A DNA stretch of 64,000 nucleotides from Nematopogon swammerdamellus (lineage: Eukaryota > Arthropoda > Insecta > Lepidoptera > Adelidae). The notes beneath the pieces are model-generated. The model was not told where the DNA came from and made no database searches. It was given only the letters and a program-made list of their open reading frames with translations. Position numbers and translations under genes: made by a program. Positions 1-10,550 of the stretch are shown one piece after another (position 1 is the first letter of the stretch; each line of letters begins with the position of its first letter). The DNA is taken from NCBI GenBank assembly GCA_946902875.1, contig OX336340.1:17065566-17129565 (forward strand), read 5' to 3'.

Positions 1-321
1 ACACCGGGTGAACTAGGTGCCATGTCAGTGCATCCCTTCATTTCATGTCGGCTACAATGAACTAGACGGAAAACACAAACTATTTACATAGCCGTTTCGA
101 CCGACATTTCATTCAGTGCGGTGGTACCAACCCGGGCAGGTTGAACCCTACCACCTAGTAAGGTAAGAAGGGAAGGGACCTACAGTTTAACGTGGAATCC
201 GAACCACAGTCAGCCTCCAACGGTCGAGCGGTCACCCATCCAAATACTGACCGCACCCAGCGTTGCTTAACAATCAATAGCAACAGTCAACTGTCTGCAC
301 CACTGAGCTGTCGAAGCTGAC
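1..321 (-). repeat. SINE-A, tRNA/5S-type chimeric SINE, near full length
   Basis: On the minus strand this starts with a tRNA-like A-box region (GTAGCTCAGTGG type, here AGCTCAGTGGTGCAGAC). A stretch that reads like the middle of 5S rRNA follows (TTAAGCAACGCTGGG, then GGATGGGTGACCGC). Next comes a B-box-like GGTTCGGATTCC and a family-specific tail. The window edge may cut the tail. It is non-autonomous and encodes nothing. The same family recurs near 454, 4975, 7726, 10169, 14852, 15924, 17826, 22197 and 31313. tRNA- and 5S-derived SINEs are a known class; the family name was not assigned. Confidence 0.85.
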
Positions 322-453
322 AATAGTAGCCTTGTAGTAATTTGTTGTAAAATATATTCATTTGTTTTAGTTTTAAATAATACTTTTTTTTTATTTCTTC
401 ATTCATTTACCTTAATACCTTTATTACCTTATACTACTTACCTAAACTTATTT

Positions 454-712
454 ACCTAGTAAGGTAAGAAGGGAGGGGAACTACAGTTTAACGTGGAATC
501 CGAACCACGGTCAGCCTCCAACGGTCGAGCGGTCACCCGCCAGAGGAGAAACTGACCGCACTCAGCATTGCTTAACAACAGTCGACTGACCGCACCATGA
601 GCTACTGAGGCTGACGAATTTCCTTATCCCTTAGTCGACTTTTACGACATGCGACGGGGAGAGATGCAGTGGGGCTATTATTTTTAAGTACCGGCCCCAC
701 ACGGTAGAACGC
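454..712 (-). repeat. SINE-A fragment with extra upstream leader
   Basis: Positions 454-615 hold the head and core of SINE-A on the minus strand, with the tail missing. The 5S-like part is damaged (the segment before the ACTGACCGC match is replaced). Upstream of the head (616-712) lies about 97 bases, containing TGCAGTGGGGCTATT and CCGGCCCCACACGG. The same leader is found upstream of the SINE-A copy at 10169 and alone at 49955-50007, so it appears to belong to a larger repeat unit. Confidence 0.8.
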
Positions 713-957
713 ACGGTTGTTGTCTTGCTTGTCATTATTTTGGTCGGTTCGTCAAAGAGTTTGCGATTTGTAATGGAACTGCCGTCGCCTCCGCCGCCGC
801 CGCCCCGCCGCCGTCCACGGGAAGGCGAGCTCCAATGCGGTAGCTGGGAGAAGGGTAGGTACCTATATAAATTTTTTCGTCAGTATATTCACAAATTAAA
901 ATTTCCCGACATTTATGCATCATTTGTACCAATTTTTTTTTTTTTTTTTTTGTAATC
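713..957. other. Spacer with CCG tract and T run
   Basis: A short CCG-rich microsatellite lies at about 784-816 and a T run at about 932-951. The small open frames here look like by-products of those low-complexity tracts. Confidence 0.6.
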
Positions 958-1346
958 CGGTATGGGTGGCTGAGTCAGAGGGGCCAAAGCGCATGCTCCG
1001 ACCAGCCGATATCACCTCTGAGAAGATAGGTGCCATACCGGAGACTTCCCTGGATTGCTGGCTATACTGGACTAGAGGAGAACACAACCGAGGCTGCTAT
1101 GCGGCCATCTTACATCCAGTACGGTGGTACCAACCCAGTCGGCTACAATTTGAGCCTACCACCTAGTAAGGGGCAAGAGAAGGGACCTACAGTTTTACAC
1201 CGGTTCCGAACGGTGAAGCTGCAGATGTAGTATGCACGTAAATTTGTTTTTCGTTAGAAAAAACTCATAGTTACACGCCGACCGGATTCGAACCGAGGAC
1301 CTCTCGCATGAGGAGCCGATGCCCAAACCACTCGGCCACCCGCCGC
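958..1346 (-). repeat. SINE-B, tRNA(Leu/Ser)-type SINE, near full length
   Basis: Read on the minus strand from 1346, the head resembles a type II tRNA: an A box with GGTGGCCGAGTGG and a B box GGTTCGAATCC about 35 bases on. It then has a core (ACTGTAGGTCCC, TTACTAGGTGGTAGG, GGGTTGGTACCACCG) that matches the SINE-A core, and its own tail. The T run at 932-951 on the plus strand would be its A-rich 3' end. Other copies lie at 23118-23432, 31078-31312 and 43735-43840. Small open frames across it are not genes. Confidence 0.85.
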
Positions 1347-2251
1347 TTATAAACAGAAACAGAATATCGACAGAAATCCTATTTCTATACAGGTAGTCCT
1401 ATACAGTCACTTGCCACATTATATATATAATAAAAATCATCGGGTTTTCTGATTTAAAAGAACTCGACGAAATATAAGTGAAATTTTATAAGTAGGTACT
1501 ACGGTCTTTGGTTATAAGCAACGACATACGTTACCCCTAGACTAGCGGATGAATCTCAGGCGAAATCTCCTGAGAACTCTCAGTGACAGTTGTCAAAAGT
1601 GTTTCAAGAATACGAAATGTTTGGCATCCCATTCAAAGTAACGGCGTACTACGTGGCTAAATGTCAAATTCCATGACAGCCAGGTCCAGACTGCGTTCCG
1701 CGGATTTCAAGAATACGAATGTTTTGTCAGGCAGGAAAATCGTCAGTTTAGCGTGTAATTTCGCCTGAGAAGCGCCTGAGCGGAGTTGCCGAATAGACCT
1801 CCTGAACTGATGCCAAACCTAGCGTGTAACCTCCGTCATAGGTTTACACAAAGCTGTTACAGTTTTATTTTCTATAAGAGTATATCTCGCCCACCAGTGA
1901 GGTTTTTTGTTTGTTTTTGTGAAGTTTCGGCCCCAATCAACCTATCGCAATCCAGAATCAATTGGATGCCGTGCCGCTGCCGCACAAGACCATCATTCCA
2001 GCAGGACAGTGGATCCATCGTCCAGTACGTATGCCTCTATTTTAAATTTACAAATGTCATACAGGGGTTCTTGTGAGGACTTACATAGAGAAGTAGAAGT
2101 AGAAAGAGTAGGAGGAGCGCAGCGACGTATTTAATCTCTTTGGGCGAGGGCGAGAGCGAACGCCGTCACTGGATACACCATGCGAAGTTTGCTTAGTTGA
2201 ACTTTAAAAGAAAAGAGTGAAAACGTATTGAGGTAGAAAACGAAAGACATT
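1347..2251. other. Unassigned intergenic, possible short inverted-repeat element
   Basis: No gene seen. CTCAGGCGAAAT near 1556 has its inverted partner ATTTCGCCTGAG near 1758. Between them, a TTTCAAGAATACGA motif occurs twice, about 105 bases apart (near 1602 and 1706). This could be an old MITE of about 220 bp, but the support is weak. Confidence 0.3.
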
Positions 2252-2745
2252 TTGAAATATTCTCCCAAGTATTGTCACGCCTTAGAAGCTAAACTATTAC
2301 TAGTTGAGAATCTAGCAGAGCTAAGTCTTCAACCTCTAAAGCACAGACGTATCGTTGGTTCATTGAGCCTGTTTTATCGGTACTACTATGGCCGCTGCTC
2401 TGGCGAACTTGCTTCCCTTATCCCCCCTACTCCTGTTCGCCTTCGCTTAACCCGCCATACTCTCGCGGAACACCCATTTGTAGTCGACAGAAGAGTTCTT
2501 CGAACTGCACGATTCTCTAAATCGTTCTTGTGCTGCACTGCAAAGGTGTGGAACGGGCTCCCAGGAAACATCTTTCCCCACTCCTATAATCCACGGATCT
2601 TCAAATCGCGGGTTAATAGCCTTTCCCCAGCAACATTAGTCCACCCCTAAGCCGGACTGGCACCTCCTCGGCGGTGAAATTGGCTGCGCCTGAGGCTTCG
2701 ACCTCGGGCAGAGCCACCCAGTTCGGAAGCAATAAAAAAAAGTCT
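2252..2745 (+). mobile_element. 5'-truncated non-LTR retrotransposon, RT C-terminal end and 3' UTR
   Basis: An open frame at 2252-2650 (132 codons) reads like the extreme C-terminus of a Jockey/CR1-type reverse transcriptase. It has a YRYYYGRCSGELASLIPP segment, an RLTRHTLAEHPFVVD segment, then KVWNGLPGNIFP and FKSRVN near the end. The stop is followed by about 90 bases of 3' UTR and a short A tract with AATAAA near 2733. The rest of the element is absent, as is usual for LINE insertions truncated at the 5' end. The ATG at 2252 is probably fortuitous. It is dead as a mobile element, and the exact clade was not determined. Confidence 0.8.
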
Positions 2746-3903
2746 GCATAATAGGGTTGAAGAGCAGCAAAGTGGTAGTGCTAAAATTTCGAATAAGCTA
2801 TTATTTCCCATACCGTAAAAATGAATTGACAGCTCACTTCTATCAAAGATTGCCGAAGCCTGTGTTTTTGAAGGGTAATAAAAAGGGTAAAAGGTTTTGC
2901 TCTGCAGAGATAACTTTTACATACTAGCTAGAATATATACTATAATCCACAGCTCTAGCTAGACGAAACTTTTACCGTGGAGGTAAGTCTGTAGGTACAC
3001 ACATAGATAAGATGGATATTATATGAGCGGGTACTATTAAACGTATGCTCATTACTTACAGCAAAACTTTTAGAACCCAAGCGTTAATTAGCACAAAGCA
3101 AGTGAAATTCGAGCTGGATGAGTTGTTTACGAACTTGTTATGCCCAGGCCGAGGAATAATACCCAGAAACGGCTGGAACTGGCTCTTTTGCAGCAGACAT
3201 AAGATAATTATGCGTTTAAAGTGTGATAGGAAAATTCAAGCATATGAATTTAATAACAAAAATAAATTTGATATATGAATTGAGCTCTTTCCATATAATT
3301 ATTTGTTTTTAACTATTGCCATATTATGTCACCGTGATGATAACCTCGTTAGCATTTTTTTTTTGGTGTAAATTCTCTAGAAATACATTCAATTTGAGAA
3401 ACCAAGGCGATATCTTGATTCGAATTATATTATTATGTAAAGGATTATACGTCAATACAATAATGTTCTATTTGTGATTGCTTTGGAACAGGAACCCAGT
3501 GATAAGGCAATTGTTTTCCTTTACCTAAATTTTCCCTGAAATCTGTTCTTATCTAAGACAATTGAGATGAATATGAGACGCCCCTCTTCTTTCGCAAGCC
3601 ATTCATTTTGTCTGTGAGGAGGGAAAGAGGGCTGCGGAAAGGGTTTATTAATTGGCCTATAAAATGTACAACAAGATTGCTCGTAGTTTTGAACAATGGG
3701 GGTTGCTTCCAAATTGTATTACAAAGATATTATATCTAATATGACAAACGTTTAGATTGTAAACTTCGGTCGATAGATACATTTGATATTGAGAAACTAC
3801 TTATTAATACTACTTAATACTTTTCTAATTTGAATACCACCATAGAGAAATAAGTCCATGAATACCACATAGATAAGCTGTCAAAACGATATAATTATGT
3901 TGT
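2746..3903. other. Unassigned AT-rich intergenic
   Basis: I see no recognisable gene or repeat. Small frames such as 3045-3278 have no family signature. Confidence 0.5.
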
Positions 3904-4115
3904 TTGGTTGCGTCTACATATTGTAAACTCTACAAGTACGAGTACTATCATGGACGCTGCTCGAAGGAACTTGCTTCCCTTATTCTATGCCATCCAACCT
4001 ATCTTCGCAGCACTCGCCGCAGAGAGACTGAGCACCCTTTTGTTGTTGACATTGGGCTTTTGAGAACCCATCGGTTCTCAAAATCGTTTCTTTGCCGGTC
4101 CCTCGACACAGCCAC
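3904..4115 (+). mobile_element. Second copy of the same LINE RT C-terminus, decayed
   Basis: The translation matches the fragment at 2252-2650 in order: YEYYHGRCSKELASLI, then TEHPFVVDIGLLRT and RFSKSFLC. Similarity ends near 4115, before the WNGLP part. The open frame runs on to 4275 only by chance. It lies 1.6 kb from the first copy in the same orientation. Confidence 0.7.
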
Positions 4116-4974
4116 CCATGTAGCGAAAATTGAAAAAAAAAAATGTTGCGAAAGGCATAAGTTCTATATCTGGAGACATACTTATTCGGTGGTGGGGGCC
4201 TTCAAGCTTCGTCGTATACCAGCGACAGTCCACAAATTTGCTGGCATGGGACCTCACTGTGCATTTCCAACATGAACGCGAGCGGTGAACTGCTAAGGAG
4301 TCGTATTCTAAGTACAATTTCCATACTAGGTGTTTGGGTTAATCCTGTCGGTATTGACACCACCGCATTTAAAGGTTCGGTAGATAAAACTATGTATTTT
4401 ACATTTTCAACGGCAGCAGGAACTTTGCTGCTTGTAGTATGTTCCGGAGACTGTTCTTGGGAGAAAATACATGGGGGAGGGGAGTATTCCCCTGAAGTAG
4501 TAGAAGAAGTAGCTAAAAGATCTACAGAACCGATTTGTTCGCATCCGCGGTGAGTCAATCGTGTATGAATGCGATCCTTGCCCAGCCAGTGCGCTTGGTG
4601 CGAAGGTGGAAAGGGAACGGTGGAATCGCGTTCCGGCTACAAGCTAAAAACAATCTCAAAGTTTCTTCTATTTGGCACGTGACCCAGCGCAGTGCGACAA
4701 TTCGAATCGTCGAATCGAACGAAATGGGTCAGACAAACAAGTGGATTGTCTTCTCGACTCGCAACTCGTAGAGGTGACAGCATCTAACAGGATTACTGGA
4801 GGCAGGTGCTGGAACCCCTTCGTAAACAGGGCGTAGGACTGCTTTCTTAAAACCACAGTACTGAAGCTTTTCTGATCCAATAAATATTTACAAGTACATA
4901 CTCGTCGTGCATACAACACGACTTAGTCTAGGATAATCTTAAGTAAATTTTTTTATTGAACCTTACATTACCCT
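4116..4974. other. Unassigned intergenic
   Basis: Overlapping small frames on both strands (4202-4558 minus, 4272-4553 plus) carry no recognisable motif. I see no splice-supported gene. Confidence 0.45.
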
Positions 4975-5075
4975 CTACACTTCTGACGGTGCACCGGATA
5001 AGGTGACGTCAGCCCATTATATCACGTTCCTGTTGGAACTAGGTGCAATGTCAGCAGTTCCATTTGATCGTATGG
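4975..5075 (-). repeat. SINE-A tail fragment
   Basis: GTGACGTCAGCCCAT and GGAACTAGGTGCAATGTCAG match the tail end of SINE-A. A second weak tail-like stretch (GCACCCCATTACACAATGTT) follows at about 5195-5255, on the far side of the minisatellite. Confidence 0.6.
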
Positions 5076-5078
5076 AAA

Positions 5079-5183
5079 TTACTGAACTTGATGGATACCT
5101 TACTGAACTTAATGGATAATTTACTGAACTGATGGATAATTTACTAAACTTGATGGATAACTTACTGAACACGATGGATAACA
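5079..5183. repeat. 21-22 bp minisatellite, five units
   Basis: There are five consecutive copies of TTACTGAACTTGATGGATAA with small changes. They sit between two SINE-A tail-like segments, so the array may have grown inside a SINE tail. Confidence 0.85.
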
Positions 5184-5289
5184 CCACACCAATGATGCAC
5201 CCCATTACACAATGTTCCTATTGAGCCAGACGCCGTGCCAGTGCTTTTATTTGATATCGTATTGACTAAGTACATTATACTGAGTTGGT

Positions 5290-6044
5290 CGTGAAACATG
5301 ATGATGATGGTTTTATAATCATGCCGGCGTTTTCAGGGAATTTTCCACCGTTCTATTTTGGAATCCACTAAGCTTCTGATACAGATTAACTATAATATAG
5401 TTTCCGCTGCACAAGTTGCCAAACAAAAATGTTACAAATTAACTTTTCAGTTACGCTTTGTTGATGGCTGCCAAGATCGAAGCTAAGCTCATACATGGAG
5501 AGCTTCGAAAACGTCACTGGAAGCATCCTACAGAATATGTATAGGTAGAGAGGGTCGGGCGATTTTATATTATAAAAAGGCCGGTATGATCAAAAAGGGC
5601 GCTTTCCGATCCCAAACCGGTCTCGTTCATTTGAAAATTTGAAATCAACGAGAATTTAATGTTCCATCTATGTAGGGGCACAAACGTGCCTACTCAAATA
5701 GAGTTTCAAGTTTTCGTGTGTGTAGATGAGAGCGACAATGGCTAAATGTAATTGTCCTAAAACGAAAGTACTCACCACTTCGTTAAGTGCTATTTGTTCT
5801 TCTAAATTGACTCTTGAATCCTAGAGTTAGTTTCGTATAAAATTTGCATGTAGATAGTGCACCCTTTCGGCTATAGACACGAATTAGTACTAGCCAGTAG
5901 TGGTTCAGTGCGAAGCCGTTTCCTTTTCTCAATACTATACTATTTTAGTATTTGCTCAAACGTAACTTTTCTCTCGCAGCTGAATCAGATTTGTATATGT
6001 TGTTCTATTTTGTTCACCTGGTTGCTGCGAGGTACCTTTTAGAT
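5290..6044. other. Unassigned intergenic
   Basis: I see no gene, RNA or clear repeat here. Confidence 0.45.
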
Positions 6045-6250
6045 GTTGGAGTAACCGTGTTCTACACTGGCGGCCGTGGACAGGAAAACGGAGTGTGGGA
6101 AGACCACCCGCCAGGTGGGACGACGACATCAAGTGCGTCGGCGGAAAGCAGTGGTTCCGTACCGCTGAAGGCCGGGAGGACTGGAGGAAAATTGGAGAGG
6201 CGTATGTCCAGCAGTGGACGCTTACACGCTGACTGACTGACTGACTGACC
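6045..6250 (+). mobile_element. LINE (endonuclease-RT type) 3' coding fragment
   Basis: The nucleotide sequence closely matches 45530-45720. It covers the GKR-VG-PPARW-DDI region of the C-terminus and the final segment ending GEAYVQQWT-like. A short GACT repeat follows the stop. A reading-frame shift relative to the 45463 copy means it is not one open frame. The distal CAGCAGTGGAC motif also ends the fragments at 49357 and 55165. Confidence 0.75.
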
Positions 6251-7246
6251 TTTTAGATGCAATTTTTTTCGATTATTGAAATTGCAGAGAATATTATTAC
6301 CAAGATAACTTTATTAAACTGGAAGGAAATATCAGTTTAATTATTGCAATGCCTAATGGAAAATATGAATAGATAGAATTAGGGAGTTATGGCATTAAAT
6401 TCGCATTAATTACTAAGTAAAACCACTGATTTAGGGACTAACAATAATTTTGGAGCTGTGGAGCACAAACGGCCGTGATTAAAAGCCGCTCCATGATAAT
6501 ATTTATAACTGTAATACGATTCATCTGGACTAGAATTTGGTTTTCCAAAAGTGGTTCAACTAAACCAAACTAGTTTATGGCACCTTTTTTCAACAATTAA
6601 AGAGCCATCTGTTTCGTTTTAATTTTAAATGATTTTTTTATTACTATAATAAAATGCACAAATTTTTATTTTACATCTCTCTCCTGGTTTGAAATATTAC
6701 ATTTTCTAAAAGAGAAAGAATTTATTTTCTTAGCGGAAAAAATATTCTCTGACTGCATGCATATAAAGTTGTTTACAGTTGCCGTACGAAATGTACCTAT
6801 AGTAAAATGTTTGTAATATCGCTAAATAATATTTAAAATTATTTAACATCAAAATATTTTTTTCCAATGACGTTTTCCGTTCTATTCTTGTTAATGTCTT
6901 CTGTAAAGACAGGATAAAACGAACCCGTAAAAGTTGTCTCAGATATGTAAAACAGAGCACTTTGACATCATTTCCCACACATAAGATACAAATAGGTACC
7001 TACCTATATATAGTGTAACAAACGTTGTGTACTGTTCAGTTCTAGGCTTATGTACTGCCATTGTGATCTTAATGAGAGCAAGATCTGAAGTTTGCTTTCG
7101 TTCGCTTTCTTTATTCATAGATTCGAAGCGCGTGCGCCACCATGAATCATTCCTTAACAAAATAAATTACATCGAGTCTGTTATTTTTTCGACAATCGCA
7201 ATTTTCGTGTTACTGCTTTCGGGAAGAACCGCTATCTTTACGACAA
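6251..7246. other. Unassigned AT-rich intergenic
   Basis: Nothing recognisable. The frame at 7027-7299 has hydrophobic stretches but runs into the adjacent repeat, and I do not regard it as a gene. Confidence 0.45.
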
Positions 7247-7585
7247 AACATAAAACCGACTTCCTAAAAAAAGTAAAACTAAAAAACTATTTAAAATAAA
7301 AATATAAAAACCGCCTTCAAAAATATATGAAATAAAAACCTAAAAAAAAAAACGAACCCTAGAGTTGAAGGCGGTGCTAAAAAGGCTACACAAATCACAA
7401 AGGATATTATCATCCGCTCATGTTTTCTTTCATGCATCATTTTTGCTTGCTTTAGCACCGCCTTCAACTCTAGGGTTCGTTTTTTTTTTTAGGTTTTTAT
7501 TTCATATATTTTTGAAGGCGGTTTTTATATTTTTATTTTAAATAGTTTTTTAGTTTTACTTTTTTTAGGAAGTCGGTTTTATGTT
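7247..7585. repeat. Long inverted repeat (palindrome) in element X copy 1
   Basis: The left arm is at 7247-7382 and the right arm at 7451-7585, about 135 bp each and nearly perfect, around a 68-bp spacer. The arms contain GAAGGCGGTGC and ACCCTAGAGTTGAAGG. The copy at 15433 has longer arms of about 184 bp, so the outer left arm is missing here. Confidence 0.9.
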
Positions 7586-7646
7586 TTTTAAAACTTTTTT
7601 TTTATTTCACAGTTTTTTTTAGTAATTTTTTGCTATTAATGTACTC

Positions 7647-7685
7647 GGCGGAATCGCTCGGCCTTCGGCCTCGCGATTCCGCCTC
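7647..7685. mobile_element. 39-bp hairpin insertion
   Basis: This is absent from the otherwise matching sequence at about 15886 of element X copy 2. It has 11-bp perfect arms (GGCGGAATCGC and GCGATTCCGCC) around TCGGCCTTCGGCCTC. CTC stands on both sides, like a 3-bp target duplication. The inner motif is the same as in the arms of the composite elements at 20-42 kb. Confidence 0.75.
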
Positions 7686-7725
7686 GCTTTCCAATCCGAT
7701 CTTGACCCAATTAAAATAGGACCAC

Positions 7726-8066
7726 GTCAGCTTCGATAGCTCAGTGGTGCAGACAGTCAACTGTCGCTATTGAATTTTAAGCAACGCTGGGTGCGGTCAG
7801 TACTTAGATGGGTGACCGCTGACCGTTGGAGGCTGACCAAGGTTCGGATTCCTCGTAAAACTGTAAGTCCCTTCCCTCGTAATTTTACTTGGTGGTAGGG
7901 TTTAACCTTCCCGGGTTGGTACCACCGCACTGAATTAAACGTCGGTCGAAACGGCTATGTAAATAGTTTGTGTTTTCCGACCAGTTCAGTGTAGTCAGCA
8001 CGATCAAAGGGGGAAGCACTGACATGGCACTGGTGTTATGGGCTGACATCACAGACGTTGTAGGTG
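7726..8066 (+). repeat. SINE-A inside element X copy 1
   Basis: The head is GTCAGCTTCGATAGCTCAG, followed by a 5S-like region with GGTCAGTACTTAGATGGG, B box, core and tail to GACATCACAGACGTTG. It is present at the same place in copy 2 (15924), so it inserted before element X was duplicated. Confidence 0.85.
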
Positions 8067-8069
8067 ATG

Positions 8070-8268
8070 TTGCAGAACTTAGTAGAATGGACAGACATAA
8101 ACGTGTTACGGAAGCCTACTTTTATTATAAAATAACCGTCGGAGGACCTTGGTTGAAAATTGTAAAATTTAGTAGAACGGATAGACATGCATATGTTACG
8201 GAACCCTACATTCATTTTGCAGAACTTAGTAGAATGGACAGACATAAACGTGTTACGGAACCCTACTT
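8070..8268 (+). repeat. Three-unit tandem repeat in element X
   Basis: Three units of about 48 bp (GCAGAACTTAGTAGAATGGA, then CATAAACGTGTTACGG and AACCCTAC) lie at about 8070, 8165 and 8219; the middle one is diverged. The same block is at 16266-16466. Confidence 0.8.
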
Positions 8269-9388
8269 AACAGTTGCACTCCGGGAGTGCCGGCAGATCC
8301 CGTGCCACTCTAACTTAACCCTTAACGCAATGAATTAAGGTTTCATTTTAAAAATGACGCTGACGCGATGTCGCGAGTTATACATTTTTACCCACCTAAA
8401 AAAGTGCCAAGAGCCGCTAAAGAAGTTTTCACTTCAAAAACCTCAGGGTTATCCCCTTTCAAATAAAAAAAAAAAGAATTTTCAAAATCGGCCCACAATT
8501 GACGGAGTAATCGCGTAACAAACATCCAAAAAAAGAAAACATACCGTCGAATTGAGAATCTTTTAGGTCTAAAGTAAATTTCTCGTGAAGACAAATGCAA
8601 CGAGCCCAAACACGATGGGTTTATCATGTGTAGTTTAGGAGTTCCTATGGCCACCTTCTGTCTCCATCATCAAACCAGCTCGATGGTACTCGGTACAGTA
8701 GGTACTGGCCAGGTACCATAATAAATTAAACGCCGGTCGGAAAAGATAAAAAAATTTCAAATTTAGAATATTCATGAAACAAGGGTCCGAATATGTATCA
8801 CTAGTATATCGATTCATGTATTTCAACAGGACAGAGAAAATTTCAAAATATTAGGTATTTAATACTTTTTAGTTTTTTTTTTTTTGTTTTTTGGAAATCG
8901 GTTTAATATTTTTTAAAACAGTTTTTATTTCATTCTTTTTAGTAATATTACATAAAAAAGAATAATCGAAATCGAATAATCGAAATCGATTGAAGTGGTA
9001 CAGAATTATTCGCCATATGTGTCAGACTGCAAATTGCTGAATAAGTCCACATCACAAATGTTTTGCTGAAGGTAACCACACACCATACTAATTTATCAAA
9101 CTGAAAATTGCCGAAAACGACCACATCACAAGTTTTGCTGAAGGTAACCACACACCATAGTATTATGCTGATTTTTCGAAAACCACTGAACCAATTTCGA
9201 TAGAATTGAAATGGGACCACCTCGGAAGTATGACCTAACTAACAAAAAAAGAATTTTCTAAATCGGCCCTCAATTGACGGAGAAATCGTGTTACAAACAT
9301 ACAAAAAAATAAAAATAAAAAAAAAAATAAAAAAAAAAAAAAACATACAGACGAATTGAGAACCTCCTCCTTTTTTGGAAGTCGGTTA

Positions 9389-9821
9389 AAAATACGACCA
9401 CTTTTTGCTGCCGTTTTCCGAGGCTAATATACGCTCCGTTTGATAATACACTTTATGTTCTTCGGGGCAAAGTTCAAATTTTAAGGGGGTAGGAGGACAT
9501 CTGGGAATTTAAGGCTGGATAAATTGATACCATATTCCAAAGAGATTTTATGTATAGAGTGAGCACTACGAAGAAAGAATACAGAGAAATGACGGCCAAT
9601 ACCTGAGGTATGAGGTAAGGTAGCGGGGTGGCGGAACGCTGAGCCGCGCGGGGCGGGAAGCGAGCGGGAGAGGGGCTAGCTAGCGAGCGACTAGCGGCTA
9701 GCGGCCCGGCCGGCCCGGCCGGTCAGTCAACACGTGCATTGGAATACGTAGGGTTGTCACTTAGTCTACCAAAAATATATTTTTCGATTTATTATTTTAC
9801 GAGTAGGTATTATGGTTAATT
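9389..9821. other. Intergenic with a CpG-rich patch
   Basis: The sequence is GC- and CpG-rich at about 9605-9725, with small tandem CTAGCGG and CCGGCC repeats. This might be a promoter region, but no transcript evidence can be read from it. The rest is unremarkable. Confidence 0.35.
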
Positions 9822-9884
9822 GTGCCCGTAGTCTAGTGGTAACGCTTCTCAATGCAGAAGTTGCGGGTTCAAATCCCGGGCACC
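9822..9884 (+). tRNA. tRNA-like sequence, probably a pseudo-tRNA
   Basis: The acceptor arms GTGCCCG and CGGGCAC pair perfectly and the T loop is TTCAAAT. There is an A-box-like TAGTCTAGTGG and an anticodon-arm hairpin CTTCT/AGAAG. However, the whole is only about 63 bases, the anticodon loop has 6 bases (CAATGC) with no T at position 33, the D stem is weak and the variable loop is two bases. It is most likely a decayed tRNA or a SINE head. No isotype is called. Confidence 0.5.
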
Positions 9885-10059
9885 AACTAATGTACTTATT
9901 TATTTCCTTGATAAGGATTGATATACGTGCATTTCATAACGAATAGGTACGATCGCTCCGATGAAGAAAAATAAAGTTAGGTAACTAGTGCACACTGGTC
10001 TATGAAAGGTATTTTTGTGTAAACTGATTCTGATTTCCACTGATTTCCACCATGTACGA

Positions 10060-10550
10060 GTAATCGAACCGGATTTGTACCGTGTGGGGTCGGTACTTAA
10101 AAAGAATAGCCCCACTGCATCTCTCCCCGTCGCATGTCGTAAAAGTCGACTAAGGGATAAGAAAATTCGTCAGCCTCGGTAGCTCAGTGGCGCGGTTGGT
10201 TAGTCAACTGTTATTAAGCAACGCTGAGCGCGGTCAGTGATTGGATGGGTGACCGCTCGACCGTTGGAGGCTGACCGTGGTTCGGATTCCACGTTAAACT
10301 GTAGGTCCCTTCCCTTCTTACCTTACTAGGTGGTAGGGTTTATCCCGGCCGGGTTGGTACCACCGCACTGAACGAAACGTCGGTCGAAACGGCTATGTAA
10401 ATAGTTCGTGTTTTCCGTCCAGTTTAGTGTAGCCGACATGAAATGAAGGGAAGCACTGACATGGCACCTAGTTCACCCTGTGTTATGGGCTGACATCACG
10501 GATGTTGTAGGTGATGTAGCCAACCGTGTCAGGTTACATAAAAAAAAATT
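10060..10550 (+). repeat. SINE-A, full length, with upstream leader
   Basis: The leader at about 10080-10168 contains CCCCACTGCATCTCTCCCC and matches 616-712. The SINE proper starts at GTCAGCCTCGGTAGCTCAG (10169). It carries the 5S-like TTAAGCAACGCTGAG and GGATGGGTGACCGC and the B-box-like GGTTCGGATTCC. The core is followed by a tail to TCAGGTTAC and an A-rich end. This is the most complete reference copy in the window. Confidence 0.9.

Larger units (their letters stand above)
7247..9388 (+). mobile_element. Element X, copy 1 (2.1 kb, palindromic head)
   Basis: This is near-identical to 15433-17585. It begins with ACCGACTTCCTAAAAAAAG and ends with CCTTTTTTGGAAGTCGGTTA, so the two ends are inverted copies of each other. 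In order it contains a long palindrome, a 39-bp hairpin insertion found only in this copy, a SINE-A, a three-unit repeat, and an A/T-rich 3' part. The end GAATTGAGAACCTCCTCC is also seen at 28245-28265 inside another repeat. Open frames of 122, 88 and 90 codons are conserved between the copies only because the DNA is; no protein family is recognised. It could be a Helitron- or foldback-type composite. Confidence 0.75.

Noticed and set aside
7970..8338. A 122-codon frame repeated with one change at 16168-16536
   Set aside because: It is conserved only because the surrounding 2.1-kb element is duplicated. It runs across a SINE and a three-unit repeat, and no protein family fits.
9822..9884. A functional tRNA gene
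   Set aside because: Too short, 6-base anticodon loop without T33, weak D stem and almost no variable loop. Kept as a tRNA-like sequence only.
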